Shown here in pieces: positions 60,627 through 64,000 of a stretch of DNA of 64,000 nt. Each line of letters opens with the position of its first letter. Within the stretch, counting starts at the first letter, position 1. The stretch covers positions 124,001-188,000 of the forward strand of contig NZ_JAFFJV010000001.1 in assembly GCF_016924645.1 (NCBI RefSeq). Direction: 5' to 3'. The stretch comes from Rufibacter psychrotolerans (lineage in GTDB: Bacteria > Bacteroidota > Bacteroidia > Cytophagales > Hymenobacteraceae). Under the pieces are notes generated by a model. That model ran no database searches and was not told the origin of the DNA. It worked only from the letters and a program-made list of their open reading frames with translations. The position numbers and the translations under genes are program-made.

Positions 60627-62045
60627 CTAGCTTCTCAAGGTGAGCAGGGCCACGCTTTCTACGTGGTAGGTCTGCGGGAACATGTCCACGGGCTGAATTT
60701 TTACCACATCGTACAGCTCGGCCAGCATTTCCAGGTCACGGGCCTGGGTGGCGGGGTTGCAGCTCACGTACACAATGCGGTTGGCTTTCACCTCCAGCAG
60801 TTTGGCCACCACGTCTGGGTGCATGCCGGCGCGGGGCGGATCGGTGATGATCACGTCGGGGCGGCCGTGTTTGGCGAAGAGCTCGGTGGTGAGCACGTCC
60901 TTCATGTCACCGGCGTAGAAGTGCGTGTTGGTGATGTCGTTGATCTGCGAGTTGATCTTGGCGTCTTCAATGGCGCTGGCCACGTACTCAATGCCAATCA
61001 CCTGCGCGCAAGACCGGGCCACGAAGTTGGCGATGGTGCCCGCCCCGGTGTATAGGTCATACACAATCTGGGTGCTGTTGAGCAGCGCAAACTCCCGCGT
61101 CAGCTTGTACAGGTTATACGCCTGCTCTGAGTTGGTCTGGTAGAATGACTTAGGCCCCACTCTAAACCGAAGCCCCTCCATCTGCTCATGGATGTACGGA
61201 TCGCCATGGTAGCACACCACGTCCAGGTCATGGAAGGTCTCGTTGCCTTTGTTGTTGATCACGTACTGCAATGAGGTGATTTGTGGGAACTCCTGTAGCA
61301 GGAAATCCAGCAAAGGAGCCAACCACTCGGGCCGGTCCTGGAACACCTGCACAATCACCATCAGGTCACCGGTGTTGGCGGTTCTGATGATGAGGTTGCG
61401 CAGATAGCCTTCCTGTTTCACCAGATCAAAGAACGGCAGGTTGTTCTCGCGCGCGTAATGCTTCACCGCCAGCCTGATCTCGTTGGACGGCGCCGGCTGC
61501 AGGTAGCAGTGCTGGATGTCCACGATCTTGTCAAAGCGCAGAGGCACGTGGAAACCCAGCGCCCGACGGTCCATATCAACGCCGCTGTCAATCTGCTCTT
61601 TGGTGAGCCAGGCGTTGCCTGAGAACGTGAACTCCAGCTTGTTGCGGTAAAAGCTCACGCGGTCAGACGGAAGGATAGGCAGCATTTCGTGGCCTTTGAT
61701 CTTGCCTATGCGCTCAATGTTGTCATTCACCTGCTTCTGCTTGTAAAACAGCTGGGTGTCATACGGAATATGCTGCCACTTGCAGCCGCCGCACACGTTG
61801 AAGTGCTCGCAGAACGGTTGGGTACGGGCCTCGGAATATTCATGGAAATGTACCGGCACCGCCTCCAGGTAGTTCTTCCGCTTTTTGGTCACACGCACGT
61901 CCACCACATCGCCGGGGGCCACGTCTGAGATGAACACCACCAGGTTGTCGTGGCGGGAAATGCACTTGCCTTCCGCGGCCATCTCCTCCACGCGCAGCTG
62001 CGGGATGACCTCGTATTTATGTTTCTTATTCTTGAATTTTCTCAC
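60627..62045 (-). CDS. rlmD: 23S rRNA (uracil-C5)-methyltransferase RlmD-like
   Basis: 472 residues. A TRAM domain (residues about 15-70), iron-sulfur cysteines C79, C85, C88 (CEHFNVCGGC) and a fourth near 178, then the SAM fold with DLYTGAGTIANF, TDPPRAGMHP and the catalytic Cys in VYVSCNPAT. It methylates a uracil of 23S rRNA; whether RlmD or RlmC/TrmA is inferred from length and the Fe-S site. An -7 element lies at 62053. Confidence 0.9.
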   Translation of the reverse strand: MRKFKNKKHKYEVIPQLRVEEMAAEGKCISRHDNLVVFISDVAPGDVVDVRVTKKRKNYLEAVPVHFHEYSEARTQPFCEHFNVCGGCKWQHIPYDTQLFYKQKQVNDNIERIGKIKGHEMLPILPSDRVSFYRNKLEFTFSGNAWLTKEQIDSGVDMDRRALGFHVPLRFDKIVDIQHCYLQPAPSNEIRLAVKHYARENNLPFFDLVKQEGYLRNLIIRTANTGDLMVIVQVFQDRPEWLAPLLDFLLQEFPQITSLQYVINNKGNETFHDLDVVCYHGDPYIHEQMEGLRFRVGPKSFYQTNSEQAYNLYKLTREFALLNSTQIVYDLYTGAGTIANFVARSCAQVIGIEYVASAIEDAKINSQINDITNTHFYAGDMKDVLTTELFAKHGRPDVIITDPPRAGMHPDVVAKLLEVKANRIVYVSCNPATQARDLEMLAELYDVVKIQPVDMFPQTYHVESVALLTLRS

Positions 62046-62052
62046 GATGCCG

Positions 62053-62060
62053 CAAAATTA
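62053..62060 (-). promoter_or_regulatory. Predicted rlmD -7 element
   Basis: Minus strand TAATTTTG, exact TAnnTTTG, leader of only about 3 bases to the ATG at 62045 if the start is used about 5 bases downstream. No -33 TTG seen. Confidence 0.45.
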
Positions 62061-62099
62061 CAAAGAAAACTCTGCACCAGGGCGTTTTCCGGCAAATGC

Positions 62100-62135
62100 G
62101 TTTCTAGGGAGTTTTCAGGAAGTGGGCCCTAAAAC
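62100..62135. repeat. Palindrome-family copy in a divergent promoter region
   Basis: GTTTCTAGGGA, centre GTTTTCAGGAAG and end GGCCCTAAAAC; next to the rlmD promoter and facing away from both genes' ends. Confidence 0.65.
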
Positions 62136-62224
62136 TAGATTTGGGGTAATTCAGGACTAGTGCAGGAAAAGAAACCATCGCCATTAGCCTATTAGGCAGT
62201 GAACTCCTTTTTGTACAGGTGCTG

Positions 62225-62261
62225 CGTTTCTGGGCTCTTTTCCGGAAAACAGGCCTTTAAG
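62225..62261. repeat. Palindrome-family copy in a divergent promoter region
   Basis: CGTTTCTGGGC, centre TCTTTTCCGGAAAACAGG and CCTTTAAGAG; second copy in the same gap, 90 bp from the first. Confidence 0.65.
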
Positions 62262-62305
62262 AGTACCTCAGGTAGTGAAGAGGCGGGCGGTGCAGAAACT
62301 TGTTG

Positions 62306-62313
62306 TAGATTTG
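62306..62313 (+). promoter_or_regulatory. Predicted -7 element of SDR gene
   Basis: TAGATTTG, exact TAnnTTTG, 35 bases before the ATG at 62348. No TTG at the expected distance. Confidence 0.5.
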
Positions 62314-62347
62314 CGAACGGCTGCCCTTCAGCGGCCCAAGAAGGCAC

Positions 62348-63154
62348 ATGAAAGATAAAGTTGTCATTATCACCGGCGGATCGTCGGGCATTGGGCGGGC
62401 CTGCGCCCTGGCGTTCGGGCGGGCCGGCGCGAAAATCGTGATCTCGGCGCGTAACACGCAGAAACTGCAGGAAGTGGGTCAGGAACTGGAGGCCGCTGGC
62501 GTGGAGTATCTGGCCGTGACCGGCGATGTCAGCCTAGAGGAAGATTGCCGTAGGCTGATAGACGAAACCGTGGCCCGGTTCGGGAAGATAGACGTGATGC
62601 TAAACAACGCGGGCATCTCTATGCGGGCGCTTTTCCAGGACGTGGATTTGGACGTGATCCGGCAGTTGATGGACATCAATTTCTGGGGAACCGTGTACTG
62701 CACCAAATTCGCGCTGCCGTACCTGCTCAACTCCAAAGGATCGGTGATTGGCGTGTCTTCCATTGCGGGTTACCAGGGCTTGCCCGGCCGCACCGGCTAC
62801 TCGGCCTCTAAATTTGCGATGCAGGGATTCCTGGGCGCCCTCCGCACCGAAACGCTGCACCAGGGCCTGCACGTGATGATCGCCTGCCCCGGTTTTACCG
62901 CCTCCAACATCCGCAACACCGCCCTGTCCGCTGACGGCAGCCAGCAGGGAGAATCGCCGCGTGATGAAGCCAAGATGATGACCGCCGAGGAAGTGGCCGA
63001 CCGTATTCTGGAAGCTACCCGCAAGCGCAAGCGCGAACTGGTCCTCACCACGCAGGGAAAACTGGCGGTATTGTTGGGCAAGTTTCTGCCCGGCCTAACG
63101 GATAAGTTGGTCTACAACCAGATGAAGAAAGAGCCTAATTCGCCGTTCAAGTAA
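62348..63154 (+). CDS. SDR family oxidoreductase (DltE/YqjQ-like)
   Basis: 268 residues. TGGSSGIG motif (residues 9-16), NNAG and YSASKFA (Tyr-x3-Lys) are complete. The long C-terminal part with KRKRELVLTTQGKLAVLLGKFLPGL suggests membrane attachment, as in retinol-type SDRs. A NAD(P)H-dependent reductase with unknown substrate. Confidence 0.88.
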   Translation: MKDKVVIITGGSSGIGRACALAFGRAGAKIVISARNTQKLQEVGQELEAAGVEYLAVTGDVSLEEDCRRLIDETVARFGKIDVMLNNAGISMRALFQDVDLDVIRQLMDINFWGTVYCTKFALPYLLNSKGSVIGVSSIAGYQGLPGRTGYSASKFAMQGFLGALRTETLHQGLHVMIACPGFTASNIRNTALSADGSQQGESPRDEAKMMTAEEVADRILEATRKRKRELVLTTQGKLAVLLGKFLPGLTDKLVYNQMKKEPNSPFK

Positions 63155-63196
63155 ACTGTTTGGGGGCTGTTTTCCGGAAATCAGCTCCCAAACGGT
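63155..63196. terminator. Palindrome-family copy as bidirectional terminator
   Basis: 15-bp outer stem with two mismatches (63155-63169 with 63182-63196) around the exact centre TGTTTTCCGGAAA, starting at the SDR stop and before the convergent TPR gene. Confidence 0.75.
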
Positions 63197-63203
63197 GGTA
63201 CTC

Positions 63204-63962
63204 TCATTCCTGGTCTTCCAAGGGCTGGGGCAGCAGGAGCAGGTTGTTTTTTCTGATGTAAGCCGGCTGGCCTTTCCATTCAATCTGGTACCAGATATCT
63301 TCCTGGCCCAGGATGTTCACCTTGTGGCCGGTGCCCACCGAGGCCACCAGGCCCGCCCCCGCCGATGGGGCGTTCATGATGGGCACGTTGCCGTTCTGGA
63401 TAATGCCCTGCTGGTCCAGGGTAAGAAAGTTGGCAAAGTAGAAGATAAAGCCCAGGTAGCCCAGGAAACCAACCATGGCCTCAGAGCTGATGGGTTTCTT
63501 CTTCAGCCATCGCCTAACCAGCAGCGTCATGGCAATAACCGCCCCGGCCAGCAACAATTCCAGAATCTTGGAGTAATATTTATAGAACTGGGTTTTGAAG
63601 AAATCCCAGTCGGTGTACTCGTAGCCCGAGAGGTGCTGCTGCAGGCCCACTTCCTCCATTTTCCGGAGGACAGACCTGCTGGGGCTCTTGCTGTAGAACA
63701 GCTGCAGGTAGAGCATGGAGTGGGTGTATTGCTGCAGGCCCTCATGGATGTAAGCCATTTTCAACAGCATCTGGGGGGAGTAGATTCTGTTTTGGGCCAG
63801 GAGCTTCTCGTAGATCTCCAAGGCTTGGGTGTATTGGTGGTGCGCGTACAAAGAATCTGCCTTGCTGAGCAGCTGAGTAGGTTCTTGAGCCTGAAGCGGT
63901 TGCGCAGGGAAGAACAAAACGGCCCAAAAAAGAAGAGATAATTTGCGAAAAATGTTTGGCAT
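63204..63962 (-). CDS. TPR and SH3b-domain membrane protein
   Basis: 252 residues. Signal peptide or helix (about 1-25), a TPR region about 30-100 (ADSLYAHHQYTQALEIYEKL), two membrane helices (about 131-150 and 163-185), then a bacterial SH3-like beta domain (HKVNILGQEDIWYQIEWKGQPAYIRKNNL) at the C-terminus. TPR-transmembrane-SH3 proteins resemble BatE-type or cell-wall-binding scaffolds. The gene is complete; upstream of its ATG only 38 bases are seen. Confidence 0.8.
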   Translation of the reverse strand: MPNIFRKLSLLFWAVLFFPAQPLQAQEPTQLLSKADSLYAHHQYTQALEIYEKLLAQNRIYSPQMLLKMAYIHEGLQQYTHSMLYLQLFYSKSPSRSVLRKMEEVGLQQHLSGYEYTDWDFFKTQFYKYYSKILELLLAGAVIAMTLLVRRWLKKKPISSEAMVGFLGYLGFIFYFANFLTLDQQGIIQNGNVPIMNAPSAGAGLVASVGTGHKVNILGQEDIWYQIEWKGQPAYIRKNNLLLLPQPLEDQE

Positions 63963-64000
63963 TTACAGAAAGGGGTTATACTTTTGCATCGCAATTAAGG

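Larger units (their letters stand above)
62046..62347. other. Divergent control region of 302 bp
   Basis: Contains the rlmD and SDR promoters and two palindrome-family copies (62100-62135 and 62225-62261). No gene. Confidence 0.6.

Overview
The window looks like a chromosomal segment of a Bacteroidota bacterium, most likely order Cytophagales and close to Hymenobacteraceae such as Rufibacter or Pontibacter. The support is: a PorV plus C25-peptidase pair of the type IX secretion system (T9SS) with a C-terminal sorting domain; a carboxypeptidase-regulatory-like plug on a TonB-dependent receptor; glutamate dehydrogenase, DUF1343/NamZ and head-GIN (DUF2807) proteins typical of the phylum; and Bacteroidota-type promoters (TTG, about 20 bases, TAnnTTTG) at many genes. 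The genus is inference. No rRNA, tRNA, CRISPR array, intact insertion sequence or prophage was recognised.

Layout. 1-5.6 kb: truncated lipoprotein, small lipoprotein, VWA-type membrane protein, fabG, TPR lipoprotein. 5.9-12.4 kb: GAF/PAS histidine kinase, histidine phosphatase, MFS transporter, APH-type phosphotransferase, SDR oxidoreductase. 12.5-21.3 kb: Gfo/Idh/MocA oxidoreductase, dihydrolipoyl dehydrogenase, TonB-dependent receptor, glycine-zipper protein, Amt, nuclease lipoprotein. 21.9-28.8 kb: SbcC without SbcD, an AT-rich uncharacterised gene, a 49-residue membrane peptide, a second glycine-zipper protein, a SnoaL-like lipoprotein. 28.9-31.5 kb: iscS-iscU-unknown-iscA operon. 31.6-36.1 kb: methylmalonyl-CoA epimerase, a repeat island, CCA-adding enzyme, TIKI/TraB-like protein, NTF2-like protein. 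36.3-39.2 kb: PadR regulator and PspC/GIN membrane protein. 39.4-45.5 kb: porV and porU2-like. 45.7-50.6 kb: folA-fmt-namZ operon, FtsX-like permease, MscS. 50.6-57.1 kb: acyltransferase, M23 peptidase, PaaE-like reductase, PepF-like peptidase, lipoprotein, TetR. 57.2-64 kb: thiL, gdhA, a small conserved protein, rlmD, SDR, TPR/SH3 membrane protein.

The genes are mostly core metabolism and envelope biogenesis. The unusual content is between the genes. About twenty degenerate copies of one palindrome (half-site near GTTTTGGGCCTGTTTTC) sit in intergenic gaps, including two divergent promoter regions where a terminator would have no role. There are nested REP-like inverted-repeat islands at 3.4, 21.5-21.9 and 32.0-32.6 kb. 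There are also degenerate 7-bp tandem arrays next to fabG, in the iscS-iscU spacer and in front of the gene starting at 60501. I consider these the best candidates for undescribed structure.
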